Source of the DNA: Micromonospora lutea
GTDB lineage: Bacteria > Actinomycetota > Actinomycetes > Mycobacteriales > Micromonosporaceae
DNA length: 64,000 nucleotides
NCBI RefSeq assembly: GCF_016863535.1
Contig: NZ_BOPB01000021.1
Coordinates: 62,001 to 126,000 of the forward strand
Reading direction: 5' to 3'
Part shown: piece after piece, positions 33,086 to 44,938 of the stretch
How the letters are laid out: every line of letters begins with the position of its first letter
Numbering within the stretch: the stretch's first letter is position 1
Translations under genes and position numbers: made by a program
Notes under the pieces: model-generated
Told to the model about the DNA's origin: nothing
What the model saw: only the letters and a program-made list of their open reading frames with translations
Databases searched by the model: none

Positions 33086-34522
33086 TCATGCTGACCGCCA
33101 CAGACGGATCACTGCGTACGACCGCCAGGGGCGCCAGCGGGCGGCGTACTCGTCAAGGATTTTGGGGTCGTTGGTGAGGCCGAGGGCGACGGCGCCCCGG
33201 CGGACCGCGAGGTCGGTGGGGAGGAACGTGTCGGGGTCGCCGAGCGCACGCATGCTCAGGTAGCCGGCGGTCCACGCGCCGATGCCCGGAATCGCGGTGA
33301 GGCGTCGCGTCGTCTCCTCCCGGTCCCCACCCGGCTCCAGGTCAAGCTCTCCGGACGAGGCCGCCCGCGCCACCGCCCGGATCGTCTCGCGCCGCCCCGC
33401 CGGCATCCGGAACCCCGAATCCGCCACCCTCAGCAGTTGCTCCGCCGTGGCGAATCCGGACAGCGCTCCGGTCTCCAGGACGTCCTGATCATCCCGAGCC
33501 TCGCGGAGGAGGTGGGTGAGCGTGGTGCGGGCGGAGGCGAGGGAGACCTGCTGGGTGGCGATGGCGCGGACGGCGGTCTCGAAACCGTCCACCGCGCGGG
33601 GTACGCGTACCCCGGGCTCGGCCGCCACCGCCGCGGCCAGCGCGGGGTCGGCGGCGAGCGTCTGGTCGACGGCGACCGGATCCGCGTCCAGGTCGAACAG
33701 ACGCCGGCACCGGGCCACGGCGGGGGCAAGGTCGCGCAGGTCCGTCAGCCGCAGCGTCGCTGCCACGTAACCGGCCGCCGGGGTCAGCGTGGCCTCGCCG
33801 AAGCCGTGCGGCAAGCGCAACCCCCGGCGGTACGCCCCGTCGACCACCTCGTCGACCCCCGGCAGCGTCCGCTGGGCGAGAAAGTCGAGCAACGCGGTGG
33901 CATGCAGCGGCGGTCGGTACGCCAGCCGCAGGGTGACCGTGCCCGCGCCGCCGACCGGCGTGCCCGTGTCGGTCCGCAGCTGCGACGGCGGAACGCCGTA
34001 GACCGCGCGTACGGTGTCGTTGAACTGCCGGACGCTACCGAACCCGGCCGCGAACGCGATCTCGGCCAGGCCCAGCCCGGTCGTCTCGATCAGGGTGCGG
34101 GCGGTCTGCGCACGTTGCGCCCTGGCCAGTGCCAGCGGGCCTGCGCCGAGTTCCGCCCGCAGCATCCGGTGCAGGTGCCGCTCGGTGTAGCCGAGCCGGG
34201 CGGCCAGTCCGGGTACCCCGTCGCGGTCGACCACACCGTCGGCGATCAGTCGCATCGCCCGGCCCACCACGTCGGCCCGTACGTCCCACTGGGGTGAGCC
34301 GGGGGAGGCGTCCGGGCGGCAGCGACGGCAGGCGCGTAGCCCGGCCCGCTGGGCCGCCGCCGACGACGGGAAGAACCGTACGTTCCGCCGCTTCGGGGTC
34401 ATCGCCGGACAGGACGGCCGGCAGTAGATTCCCGTCGAGGTCACGCCCGTGTAGAACCAGCCGTCGAACCGCTGGTCACGGCTGTCGACGGCCCGGTAAC
34501 ACCGCTCGAAGTCCAGTTCCAC
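33086..34522 (-). CDS. alkA: Ada-like activator fused to AlkA 3-methyladenine glycosylase
   Basis: A 478-aa fusion. Residues 1-75 are the Ada zinc domain that senses methyl-phosphotriesters, with four cysteines at 34, 38, 65 and 68 (CRPSC and CRRC). Residues 85-185 are an AraC-type helix-turn-helix. Residues 195-478 are AlkA: an N-terminal beta domain, then the helix-hairpin-helix LTAIPGIGAWTAGYLSMRAL and the catalytic aspartate in FLPTDLAV. The Ada methyltransferase domain is absent but is encoded separately by the next gene, ogt. The pair should form a self-inducing alkylation-repair operon. Confidence 0.94.
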   Translation of the reverse strand: MELDFERCYRAVDSRDQRFDGWFYTGVTSTGIYCRPSCPAMTPKRRNVRFFPSSAAAQRAGLRACRRCRPDASPGSPQWDVRADVVGRAMRLIADGVVDRDGVPGLAARLGYTERHLHRMLRAELGAGPLALARAQRAQTARTLIETTGLGLAEIAFAAGFGSVRQFNDTVRAVYGVPPSQLRTDTGTPVGGAGTVTLRLAYRPPLHATALLDFLAQRTLPGVDEVVDGAYRRGLRLPHGFGEATLTPAAGYVAATLRLTDLRDLAPAVARCRRLFDLDADPVAVDQTLAADPALAAAVAAEPGVRVPRAVDGFETAVRAIATQQVSLASARTTLTHLLREARDDQDVLETGALSGFATAEQLLRVADSGFRMPAGRRETIRAVARAASSGELDLEPGGDREETTRRLTAIPGIGAWTAGYLSMRALGDPDTFLPTDLAVRRGAVALGLTNDPKILDEYAARWRPWRSYAVIRLWRSA

Positions 34523-34651
34523 GTCACCGATGATGCGCCTGCCTCCACCCGCTCGGCTCGCGGAATTCGGACCACACCCTCGTCGACGGGGAGCGGGAAT
34601 TGTCGGTTGTCATGGGTAGCGTGCGGCCACCAACTCCAGAAGGGTGCGGCA

Positions 34652-35134
34652 ATGGTCAGCGTGGCGGGTCGGGCGACGTCGAGACACGAGCACCCACCGC
34701 TCGACCCGACAGTGGTCCAACGCTTCTACTGCCGGATGCGCGCCGTCGCCCCCGCCGCGGTCGGTGCGATCGAGCGGGACCGCGCCGACGACCCGGGACG
34801 TGCCTTCGGCGACACCGCCTGCGGTCGACTGGTCGGGTCGCTCGACCAGGACGGGATCCGCGCGCTCGGGATGTGGGTGCACCACTGGTGCATGCGCTTC
34901 TACGACGACGACACCCGGTCCGCACTGCGGCTGCTCCGGGAGATCGCGGCCCGGCCGACGCTCGGCTGGACGGCCGACGAGGTCCACTGGATGCTCGGTG
35001 AGTCGCAGCAGGCCGGCCCCGCGGCCGAAGGGCGGTTCACGCTGCCGCTGGCCGCCGCAGCCGAGCTCGTCCCGGGTGCGTTGCGGATCGACCTGCTGGT
35101 GCCGCGCCAGCAGCAGCCGCAACACGACCGGTGA
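34652..35134 (+). CDS. Actinobacterial protein of unknown function
   Basis: From ATG 34652 (AAGGG upstream) a soluble 160-aa protein with no signal peptide. It contains RFYCRMRAVAPAAVGAIERD, a conserved-looking core MWVHHWCMRFYDDDTR and GWTADEVHWMLGESQ. The composition is mostly helical with two cysteines. I do not recognise the family. It is divergent from ada-alkA and lies 51 bp before ychF on the same strand. Confidence 0.7.
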   Translation: MVSVAGRATSRHEHPPLDPTVVQRFYCRMRAVAPAAVGAIERDRADDPGRAFGDTACGRLVGSLDQDGIRALGMWVHHWCMRFYDDDTRSALRLLREIAARPTLGWTADEVHWMLGESQQAGPAAEGRFTLPLAAAAELVPGALRIDLLVPRQQQPQHDR

Positions 35135-35185
35135 CGCCCGCCTGCCTGCCGGTGGCCCAGCGGCACCGGCGTAAGCTGGCTCGCC

Positions 35186-36271
<1,086 letters not shown>

Positions 36272-36304
36272 GTGCGTCCTGCCGGATCGTGCGAGGCCCG
36301 GGGC

Positions 36305-37024
36305 TCAGCGGGCGCGGAGGGCGTCGTCGACGGCGGTCTCCCGGTGACCGAGGTGCACCGGATCGCGGCCGGAGAGCACGTCCAGCGCGGCCTTCAGGCC
36401 GGCACCGTACTCCCGGGCGGAGGCGACCTGCCAGGGCCGGCTGTACTCCCGGGCCGTCTCGTCGCCGACGCCGACGGCGTCGATGCCGAGGTGACGGCAG
36501 ACCGTGACCGCGCGGGCCAGGTGGAACTGCTGGGTCACCACGGTTGCCCGCTCGACCCCGAAGATCTGCTTCGCCCGGGCGCACGAGTCGTACGTGTCGA
36601 AGCCGGCATGGTCCAGCGCGATCTTGTCAGTCGGTACGCCCCGATCGACGAGCCAGCGCCGCATGGCCTCGGGTTCGTTGTAGTCATGGCGCATGTTGTC
36701 GCCGGAGACCAGGATCGCCTGCACCTTGCCGGTGACGTACAGCTCGCGGGCGATCTCCAGGCGGGCGGCGAGGAACGGTGCCGGAGTGCCGTCGGGTTGC
36801 ACCCGGGTGCCCAGGACCAAGGCGACCGGTGCCTCGGGGACCGTCGCCACCGGGTACGTCCGCCCCTCGGCACCCGAGCGGAGCCAGCTCACGCTCGCCC
36901 AGCTGGCGGTGGCCAGCAGCAGAGCGACCGCCGCACCGGCCAACAGCGTCCGGCGGAGCCACCGCCCTCGACCCCGGTCGCGGATGTGTCGCAGTCGGGC
37001 CACGATGGCGGTACGGCTCGGCAT
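36305..37024 (-). CDS. SanA/YdcF-like membrane protein (DUF218)
   Basis: A 239-aa protein with one N-terminal transmembrane anchor (residues 25-48) and an extracytoplasmic DUF218 domain: VALVLGTRVQPDGTPAPFLA, ILVSGDNMRHDYNEPEAMR, DHAGFDTYDSCARAKQIF and VTQQFHLARAVTVC. SanA of enterobacteria affects envelope permeability to vancomycin; the enzymatic role of the family is unsettled. A hairpin at 37061 separates it from the upstream methyltransferase. Confidence 0.88.
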   Translation of the reverse strand: MPSRTAIVARLRHIRDRGRGRWLRRTLLAGAAVALLLATASWASVSWLRSGAEGRTYPVATVPEAPVALVLGTRVQPDGTPAPFLAARLEIARELYVTGKVQAILVSGDNMRHDYNEPEAMRRWLVDRGVPTDKIALDHAGFDTYDSCARAKQIFGVERATVVTQQFHLARAVTVCRHLGIDAVGVGDETAREYSRPWQVASAREYGAGLKAALDVLSGRDPVHLGHRETAVDDALRAR

Positions 37025-37060
37025 GCGTACAAGTATCCCGGGTCGACGCCACCGTGCGGC

Positions 37061-37092
37061 GGTGCGTGTGCCAGGCTCGGCACACGCACCGC
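37061..37092 (-). terminator. Terminator between methyltransferase and sanA-like genes
   Basis: CGGTGCGTGTGCC (37061-37073) pairs with GGCACACGCACCG (37080-37092) around a 6-nt loop, 15 nt after the methyltransferase stop in its reading direction. A perfect 13-bp stem without a U-tract. Confidence 0.75.
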
Positions 37093-37107
37093 GTCACACC
37101 GTTGTCG

Positions 37108-37845
37108 TCACCCGAGCCGGTACACCGAGATGTGCGAGGTGCTGGTCGGGTCGAAGGGCGATCGATCCCAGTCGGCGTACCGCTCGGTCAGGCGGAAACC
37201 GGCCCGCCCTGCCATCTCGTCGATCTGCTCCGGCCACATGTACCGCATGGCGAACGGGTGCAGGTGCACCCCGGTGCCGTCGAAGGTGATCGTCTGTCGG
37301 AGGAACGTCTGCGCCGCACGATCGTAGCGGTGCAGCCGAATGGCGGCCGAGTCCTCGGTCACCGACCAGGGCCGGACCTGTTCGTCCCGGTCGATGTCCG
37401 CAAGGTTGGGCACGTACGTCTCGATGACGAACGCCCCGCCCGGCTCCAAGACCCGCGCGACGTTGCGGAAGCAGTCCGCCTGCCGCTCCTCGCGGGTCAG
37501 GTTGAACAGGGTGTTGAAGACCAGGTACGCCATCCGGTACGGACCGGTGGCGTCCGGCACGTCGGCCATGTCCCCGATGGCCACCGGAAGATGCTCGCCG
37601 CCGGGTTTGGCACGCAGCTTCGCGACCATCTCCGGTGACGCCTCGACACCTTCCACGGCGCAACCGCGGGCGGCCAGTGGAAGGGCGACCCGACCGGTGC
37701 CGATGGCAAGTTCCAGCACCCGACCGTCGCCGGCCAGATCGGCAAGAAACTCCACCGCTGCCGTGGGGTCGGGAAGCCCACCCGGCAGGTCGTACGTGTC
37801 GGCCCAGAGTCGGCCGAAGTGTCCTGGATCATCGAAGACCGACAT
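37108..37845 (-). CDS. Class I SAM-dependent methyltransferase
   Basis: A 245-aa enzyme with SAM motif I VLELAIGTGRVALPLAARG, motif II-like VEGVEASPEMVAKLRAK and post-motif VARVLEPGGAFVIETYVP. It belongs to the Methyltransf_25/11 type, and the substrate is not predictable. GGAGG precedes the ATG at six-base spacing. A candidate 36-codon ORF lies 18 bp upstream on the same strand, and the gene ends at a hairpin terminator. Confidence 0.9.
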   Translation of the reverse strand: MSVFDDPGHFGRLWADTYDLPGGLPDPTAAVEFLADLAGDGRVLELAIGTGRVALPLAARGCAVEGVEASPEMVAKLRAKPGGEHLPVAIGDMADVPDATGPYRMAYLVFNTLFNLTREERQADCFRNVARVLEPGGAFVIETYVPNLADIDRDEQVRPWSVTEDSAAIRLHRYDRAAQTFLRQTITFDGTGVHLHPFAMRYMWPEQIDEMAGRAGFRLTERYADWDRSPFDPTSTSHISVYRLG

Positions 37846-37863
37846 CAGCGGCCTCCGTTGGTG

Positions 37864-37974
37864 CTACCGGCGCCGCGCGGCGCCTTGTTCGTCGCTGTGC
37901 ACATACGCACGAAGCCTCGTTTCGAAGAGGTCGGTGACGGCTGTTCGCTGGACGGACGCCGTGGCGTACCTCAT
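37864..37974 (-). CDS. Candidate small ORF upstream of the methyltransferase
   Basis: A 36-aa reading frame starting MRYATASVQRTAVTDLFETR, rich in charged residues and ending in arginines, with no cysteine. AAGGGAG lies eight bases before its ATG at 37974, and its stop is 18 bp before the methyltransferase start, so it could be a leader peptide or a small partner. Length is too short for codon statistics. The rest of the gap to 38218 has a TTGACA at 38119-38124 but no convincing -10 partner. Confidence 0.35.
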   Translation of the reverse strand: MRYATASVQRTAVTDLFETRLRAYVHSDEQGAARRR

Positions 37975-38218
37975 GTCGTCGCTCCCTTCGTCTGGTGCGG
38001 CGTTGGCCGGCGCGGCCCGGTGAACCTCTCTGGACACCGCACGAGCCTGCTCGTCAGTCAACCGGCCTCGCTGGCCGGGTGGCAACCGGATTGCCTGACG
38101 GCACAGGACATCGAGGGATTGACACAGGGAGCTACCTTCCGGCCTGAACGGCGGCCGACGGTGCGTGACGCGGTCGCCACAGATCCGATCGACATCACAT
38201 CCCAGGAGGCTCCCGTTG

Positions 38219-38794
38219 ATGACAACTTCTCAGCGGCGTGGACGCCGGCTCGCGAGGACCCTCGCCGCCGTCACCGCCGCGCTCACCGCGTCAGCCCTCG
38301 CTGTCCTGCCCGCCGCGCCGGCCTCGGCGGACCCGACGAATCTCGACGCCTGTCGCGCCGACAGTCGGCCAAGCTATGTGGACGTCAACCCGTGGCAGGC
38401 CAGGGGCAACCACATCGACGCGTGGCCGGCGCCGTACGGCATCGAGAGTCTGGACGCGCTGCGCGTCAGCGCGACGGGCACCACGCGCATCGACCACTGG
38501 GGCGCCAACAAGAATGTGCAGGGTGACACCGCCCTGGCTCCCGCCGGGTGGCCGCTACCCGGCGAGCGGCAGTACATGCTGATCGCCCGGGTCACCACCG
38601 GCTATGTCTGGCATGACGCGCGGGAGCGCTACTACGTGCCGAACGAGTGGTTCCCGGTGGGTGCCAACAGCGGCTGCCTCGGCATCGTCGTCTTCGCCGG
38701 TTCCGGAACGCCGAAACTCCAGTTCAGCATCAACGACTCGAAAATCGGCGACAATGGCGGCGGCCCCTCCGTCACGGTCCGCCAGTGGTGGTGA
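38219..38794 (+). CDS. Secreted protein resembling PA-IL (LecA) galactophilic lectin
   Basis: A 191-aa protein. Residues 1-37 form a signal peptide (RRGRRLARTL, hydrophobic core, cut after ASA). The mature 154 residues contain VSATGTTRIDHWGANKNVQ and, near the end, FSINDSKIGDNGGGPSVTV. By eye this fits the LecA fold: its WGPQGD strand and its calcium/galactose loop YNDVPGTYGNNSG with following FSVNI. Asp and Asn of that loop are retained, with a two-residue deletion. AGGAGG precedes the ATG at 38219. Without profile searches the assignment is tentative; a secreted carbohydrate-binding role is inference. Confidence 0.6.
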   Translation: MTTSQRRGRRLARTLAAVTAALTASALAVLPAAPASADPTNLDACRADSRPSYVDVNPWQARGNHIDAWPAPYGIESLDALRVSATGTTRIDHWGANKNVQGDTALAPAGWPLPGERQYMLIARVTTGYVWHDARERYYVPNEWFPVGANSGCLGIVVFAGSGTPKLQFSINDSKIGDNGGGPSVTVRQWW

Positions 38795-38812
38795 GCTGAA
38801 CCCAGGCGCAGT

Positions 38813-38862
38813 AGATCTTGGTGCGAAAGAGCCCTCCCGGGGGCGCTGTCGCACCAAGATCT
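38813..38862. repeat. Palindromic element, 14-bp arms AGATCTTGGTGCGA
   Basis: AGATCTTGGTGCGA (38813-38826) and its exact complement (38849-38862) enclose a partly self-pairing GC-rich centre (GCCC tcccgg GGGC). It starts 18 nt after the lectin-like gene and lies between convergent genes. It can act as a bidirectional terminator; the well-preserved arms suggest a mobile palindromic repeat family. I recall similar sequences from Micromonospora but cannot verify. Confidence 0.65.
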
Positions 38863-38874
38863 GATTCCGCTGGT

Positions 38875-38899
38875 CGTCGCCGCGCGAAGCGCGGCGACG
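38875..38899. terminator. GC hairpin before the PH-domain gene end
   Basis: CGTCGCCGCGC (38875-38885) and GCGCGGCGACG (38889-38899) form a perfect 11-bp stem with a GAA loop, 33 nt beyond the stop of the minus-strand PH-domain gene. Likely terminator for that gene. Confidence 0.7.
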
Positions 38900-38932
38900 C
38901 TCCCGACGCCGCGCTGTGTGGGCTGGGGCTGG

Positions 38933-39295
38933 TCAGCTGATGTAGTGCAGGATCACGTTGTGCACGTGGTGGCTCTTCTGGTCGCCCCGGAACTCCACCT
39001 CGTAGGTGTGCGTACCGACGTGGATGGCGATTGCGCCGGTGGAGAAGAACGACCCGCCCCACGACTTGTTGCTGACCACGCTCACGCTGGTGATCTTGGA
39101 GTACGGGATGCTGGTGATCGCGTACTTCTTGCCGATGAACGAACGATCCTGGATGATCACGCGCCGGTCGGTGAGCCCGATGAACCCGGTGCCGGTGCCG
39201 ACGGCGTCGTAGACGGCGATGATCTGTTCGCCGTCGAGCAGGCCGCTCTGGATCTGTTGGAACTGTTCCTTGCGGTCATAGGTCGCGTTGGCCAT
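38933..39295 (-). CDS. Bacterial PH-domain protein
   Basis: A 120-aa soluble protein from ATG 39295. The whole length fits a bacterial pleckstrin-homology fold (YvbH/bPH type): LLDGEQIIAVYDAVGTGTGF, GLTDRRVIIQDRSFIGKKY, then SIPYSKITSVSVVS and a C-terminal helix HHVHNVILHYIS. Such proteins assemble into oligomers, possibly in membrane stress responses; the specific role is unknown. An ATG at 39304 is an alternative. It lies downstream of tetR on the same strand. Confidence 0.85.
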   Translation of the reverse strand: MANATYDRKEQFQQIQSGLLDGEQIIAVYDAVGTGTGFIGLTDRRVIIQDRSFIGKKYAITSIPYSKITSVSVVSNKSWGGSFFSTGAIAIHVGTHTYEVEFRGDQKSHHVHNVILHYIS

Positions 39296-39347
39296 GGTGC
39301 CCACGGTAGGCAGCGCGCGCCAGCCGCGAGCTTGGCCAGGGACGGTC

Positions 39348-40109
39348 TCACGTCTGTTTGCTCGCGACCAGGCGCTCGACGCCGTCGATGATCATGCGTA
39401 GGCCGAAGCTGTACGCCCGGTCGGGGTCGATCGCGGCGTCGTACTCGGCGCCGGCCGCGTTGCCGATCCGGGCGGCGTTGGGGTACCGCTCCGGGCTGAT
39501 CAGGGCGGCGAGCAGCGGGCCGGCGGTGGCCCACCACTCACGATCGTCGTGCCCGGTGGCCCGGGTGGTCTCCGCGACCCCGAGGGAGAGCCGGGCCACC
39601 GACCTGACGTGATCGAGGACCAGGGTGAGCACCTGGTCGATCTCGACATCGCTGAGCCCGATTCCGACGAGGGGTCGTAGTTCGGTGTCGTACTTTGACG
39701 TGGTGCCGGGGCCCAGGGGCGGGCGGGTGACGTCGATGCCCAGCAGCCAGCGGTGTGCCGCGAAGAGTTCCCAGTTCCGCTCGGCGACGGCTTCCAGTGC
39801 GGGCCGCCATCCCGAGTCGAGCGGCAGGTCGTCCGGCGACTGGTAGAGGGTGCCGTTGACGTGGTCGACCATCAGGTCGATCAGTTCGCCCTTGCCCGGG
39901 ACATGGGCGTAGAGGGACATCGCTCCCACGCCGAGGCGATCAGCGATCTTGCGCATCGAGAGCTTGTCGATCCCGATCTCCGAGGCCACCGCGATGGCGG
40001 CCTCCACGATCCCGTCGAGGGTGAGGCCGGAACGCCCGGTCTTCGGGTTCGTCCGCCACAGCAGCGCGATGCTCAGCAACGGGTCGCCCGTTCCGGTGTG
40101 CTCGGCCAT
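39348..40109 (-). CDS. TetR-family regulator of the divergent ABC/SNF2 operon
   Basis: From ATG 40109 (AGGAGG upstream) the protein has 253 aa. The N-terminal helix-turn-helix is SMRKIADRLGVGAMSLYAHV. The C-terminal TetR_C domain includes NWELFAAHRWLLGIDVTRPP and DREWWATAGPLLAALIS. It is divergently transcribed from the ABC-SNF2-SWIM operon and shares a 104-bp intergenic region carrying a palindrome, so it most likely represses both directions until a ligand binds. A decayed relative lies at 14619-14970. Confidence 0.92.
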   Translation of the reverse strand: MAEHTGTGDPLLSIALLWRTNPKTGRSGLTLDGIVEAAIAVASEIGIDKLSMRKIADRLGVGAMSLYAHVPGKGELIDLMVDHVNGTLYQSPDDLPLDSGWRPALEAVAERNWELFAAHRWLLGIDVTRPPLGPGTTSKYDTELRPLVGIGLSDVEIDQVLTLVLDHVRSVARLSLGVAETTRATGHDDREWWATAGPLLAALISPERYPNAARIGNAAGAEYDAAIDPDRAYSFGLRMIIDGVERLVASKQT

Positions 40110-40159
40110 CCTCGGTTGCCTCCTGCCGTACGGGAATGAACCGCCACCCACCCTACGTT

Positions 40160-40181
40160 ACGGTACGACGTATCGTACGGT
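40160..40181. promoter_or_regulatory. Putative TetR operator
   Basis: ACGGTACGA-CGTA-TCGTACGGT: two 9-bp half-sites with one mismatch around a 4-bp centre, located between tetR (start 40109) and the ABC ATPase gene (start 40214). TTACGG at 40158-40163 and TGTACT at 40181-40186 are spaced 17 bp and may be the plus-strand promoter, which the operator would cover. Confidence 0.6.
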
Positions 40182-40213
40182 GTACTGAACGCTGTAGGGG
40201 AAGGGCGGGAACG

Positions 40214-41173
40214 ATGACCCGAGCGATCGAGGCCGAGCAGGTCGGAAAGCTGTACGCCGGCAAGGGCGGCGAGGTGGGCCTGCACGACCTCAGCCTGCAG
40301 GCCGAGCAGGGGCAGGTGCTCGCCCTGCTCGGGCCGAACGGTGCGGGCAAGACGACTGCCGTTCGCGGGTTGGCGACGCTGCTGAGCTTCGATCGCGGCA
40401 CCGCTCGCGTCGCCGGCTACGACCTCGGTCGCGAGGCCCAGCGGGTGCGGGAGCGGATCGGTCTGGTCGGTCAGTACGCGGCGGTGGACGAGCAGCTCAC
40501 CGCGGTACAGAATCTGCGGTTCCTCGGTCGCCTGCGGGGACTGGGCCGGGCGGCTTCGGCCGCGCGGGCCGAGGTGCTGATTGAGCAGTTCGGTCTCATC
40601 GCAGCGGCAAACCGCGCGGTCAGCGGCTACTCGGGTGGGATGCGCAGGCGGCTGGATCTGGCGGCCAGCCTCATCGTCACCCCGCAGGTCCTCTTCGTCG
40701 ACGAACCCACCACCGGTCTTGATCCAGCCGCCCGCCGCGACCTGTGGGAGGCGCTGCGCGAACTCGTCCGACAGGGCACGACGATCCTCCTGACCACGCA
40801 GTATCTCGAAGAGGCGGACGAGCTAGCGGACAAGATCGTGCTGCTGGCTCGCGGAAAGGTCGTCGCCGAGGGCACCTCCGACGACCTCAAGGCGATGGTC
40901 GGCCCACCGATAGTCCAGATCCGCTTCGCCGCCGCTGACGACGCCGACACCGCGCTCCCCGCGCTCGCACGGGTCGACGCCAGGGCGCGGCTGGACAGCT
41001 CCGGGTCGATGGTGATCCTCCCCGCCACAGCGCCCGAGGCGCTGGCCCGATCCGTCGACGCGCTGACCGTGGCGGGGCTCGCCGCCATCGAGGTGACCCT
41101 GCGCAAGCCGACCCTGGACGAAGTGTTCCTGACCCTGACGGGCGATGGGCCCGCTACCGAGGAGGCCGCATGA
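40214..41173 (+). CDS. DrrA-type ABC exporter ATP-binding protein
   Basis: A 319-aa ATPase with Walker A GPNGAGKTT, signature YSGGMRRRLD, Walker B VLFVDEPTTGLD and the C-terminal domain ending EVTLRKPTLDEVFLTLTG, characteristic of DrrA-like daunorubicin-resistance ATPases. ATG 40214 has GGGCGGGA upstream; the frame reaching 40136 runs through the operator. Its stop overlaps the permease start (ATGA). First gene of the TetR-controlled unit. Confidence 0.92.
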   Translation: MTRAIEAEQVGKLYAGKGGEVGLHDLSLQAEQGQVLALLGPNGAGKTTAVRGLATLLSFDRGTARVAGYDLGREAQRVRERIGLVGQYAAVDEQLTAVQNLRFLGRLRGLGRAASAARAEVLIEQFGLIAAANRAVSGYSGGMRRRLDLAASLIVTPQVLFVDEPTTGLDPAARRDLWEALRELVRQGTTILLTTQYLEEADELADKIVLLARGKVVAEGTSDDLKAMVGPPIVQIRFAAADDADTALPALARVDARARLDSSGSMVILPATAPEALARSVDALTVAGLAAIEVTLRKPTLDEVFLTLTGDGPATEEAA

Positions 41174-41990
41174 CCACGACCGCACCAGTCACGACCGCCC
41201 CGGCCATCGCGGCTCCCCGGCTGCTCGCTGCCTCGTGGATCATCGCCCGGCGCAGCATCAGCTCCTGGCGTCAGCAGCTCGGGGCGATGGCAACCGGGTG
41301 GCTCTTCCCGATCTTCGTCACGCTGCTCTTCCTCGGGCTGTTCGGCGGCGCACTCGACGTGCCGGGCGACTCGACCTACGTCGACTTCCTGATCCCGGGG
41401 ATGTTCGCCGTCACGATGCTCTTCGGGCTGGAGTCCACCACGCTGTCGGCGGCTGCCGATGCCACCCGTGGCCTCAACGACCGGCTGCGTTCGTACCCCA
41501 TCAACGGTGCCGCGATCGTCCTGGGCCGAGCCACCGCCGACCTGATCAGTTCACTGATCAGCCTCACGCTCATGGCCGCCTTCGCCCTCGCGATGGGATG
41601 GCGACCCGTCGTCGGCGTGGCGGGGGCGATCCTCGCGCTGATGCTGCTGCTCGCGCTGCGATTCGCGCTCCTGTGGATCGGGATCTTCGTCGGTTACGGG
41701 GCAAGGTCGGTGGAGTCCGTCGCGTACATCCAGATCGTCACCTGGCCCATCGCCTTCCTCTCCAGCGTCTTCGTGAACCCGGCGACGATGCCCGACTGGT
41801 TGGGCACGCTGGCCGAGCTCAACCCGATTTCCGCGACGGCCACCGCCCTTCGAGACCTGTTGGGCGCCACCTCATGGCCGACCCAGAGCTTCGCCGGGGA
41901 CCAGGCTGTGGCGATGGCGGCGTTCTGGCCGCTGCTGCTCACCGCGGTGTACCTGCCGCTGGCCGCTCGTCGATTCCGAAAGGGGGGAAA

Positions 41991-41994
<4 letters not shown>
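41170..41994 (+). CDS. DrrB-type ABC exporter permease
   Basis: A 274-aa ABC-2 permease with six transmembrane segments. It includes the ABC2 signature region VDFLIPGMFAVTMLFGLEST and RLRSYPINGAAIVLGRATAD, and the cytoplasmic start RRSISSWRQQLGAMATGWLF. Overlaps the ATPase gene by four bases (ATGA) and the SNF2 gene by four bases (GTGA). Forms a two-component exporter with the preceding ATPase; the substrate is unknown. Confidence 0.92.
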
Positions 41995-44335
<2,341 letters not shown>

Positions 44336-44339
<4 letters not shown>

Positions 44340-44938
44340 CCTACCCGGCCTGGCCCGGTTTGCTTCGCGATGCCTTCAACAGCACCGCCCTGGATGATGA
44401 CGTGGTCAAGGGCGCGCGACGTCACAAGCGCAGAGGGATGATCCGCTCGGTGGGCTCGGTACCCGGCGCCCTGTCCGGGGTGGTGCAGGACGGCGCGGAG
44501 ATCTGGCACGTCAACTGGCGGATCGCACCGATCGACGAGGCCGGGTGGGCGGAGATCGAGCGCGAGATCCACGCTGATCCGGTGACCATGGAGGCACTCC
44601 TGGAGAGCCAGGCCCCAGCCCGTACGCAAGACGTCGAGGAGATCCTCTCCAGGCTCGTGCCCGACCCGGCCGACCTGGAGGCGACGTGCGACTGCGCGGA
44701 CTGGCTGGTGCCGTGTGCACACGCGCTGGCCGTCGGTCTGGCCTTCGCCGAACTGACTCGCGACGACGTCTGGGCGCTGCTGCTGCTTCGCGGCAGAGGC
44801 CGCGACTGGCTCGTCGTCTCCGAGGCGGCGGCTCGGGCGCGACAACTCCTGGATCGCCTCGGCGGACGACCGCCGTCGGAGGAGGTGTTTTCGGACCCGC
44901 CACCTGCGCCGAGTGGGGCTCGCGTCAGCCTTCGGTGA
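44336..44938 (+). CDS. SWIM zinc-finger protein
   Basis: A 200-aa protein whose CDCADWLVPCAH at residues 118-129 is the SWIM finger CxC...CxH (Cys118, Cys120, Cys127, His129). It starts MTYPAWPGLLRDAF and has a basic stretch KGARRHKRRGM near residue 30. SWIM proteins are commonly encoded next to SNF2 ATPases in actinobacteria and are thought to bind DNA or partner proteins. It overlaps the SNF2 gene by four bases and, at its 3' end, the convergent pterin-dehydratase-like gene by 14 bp. Confidence 0.92.
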
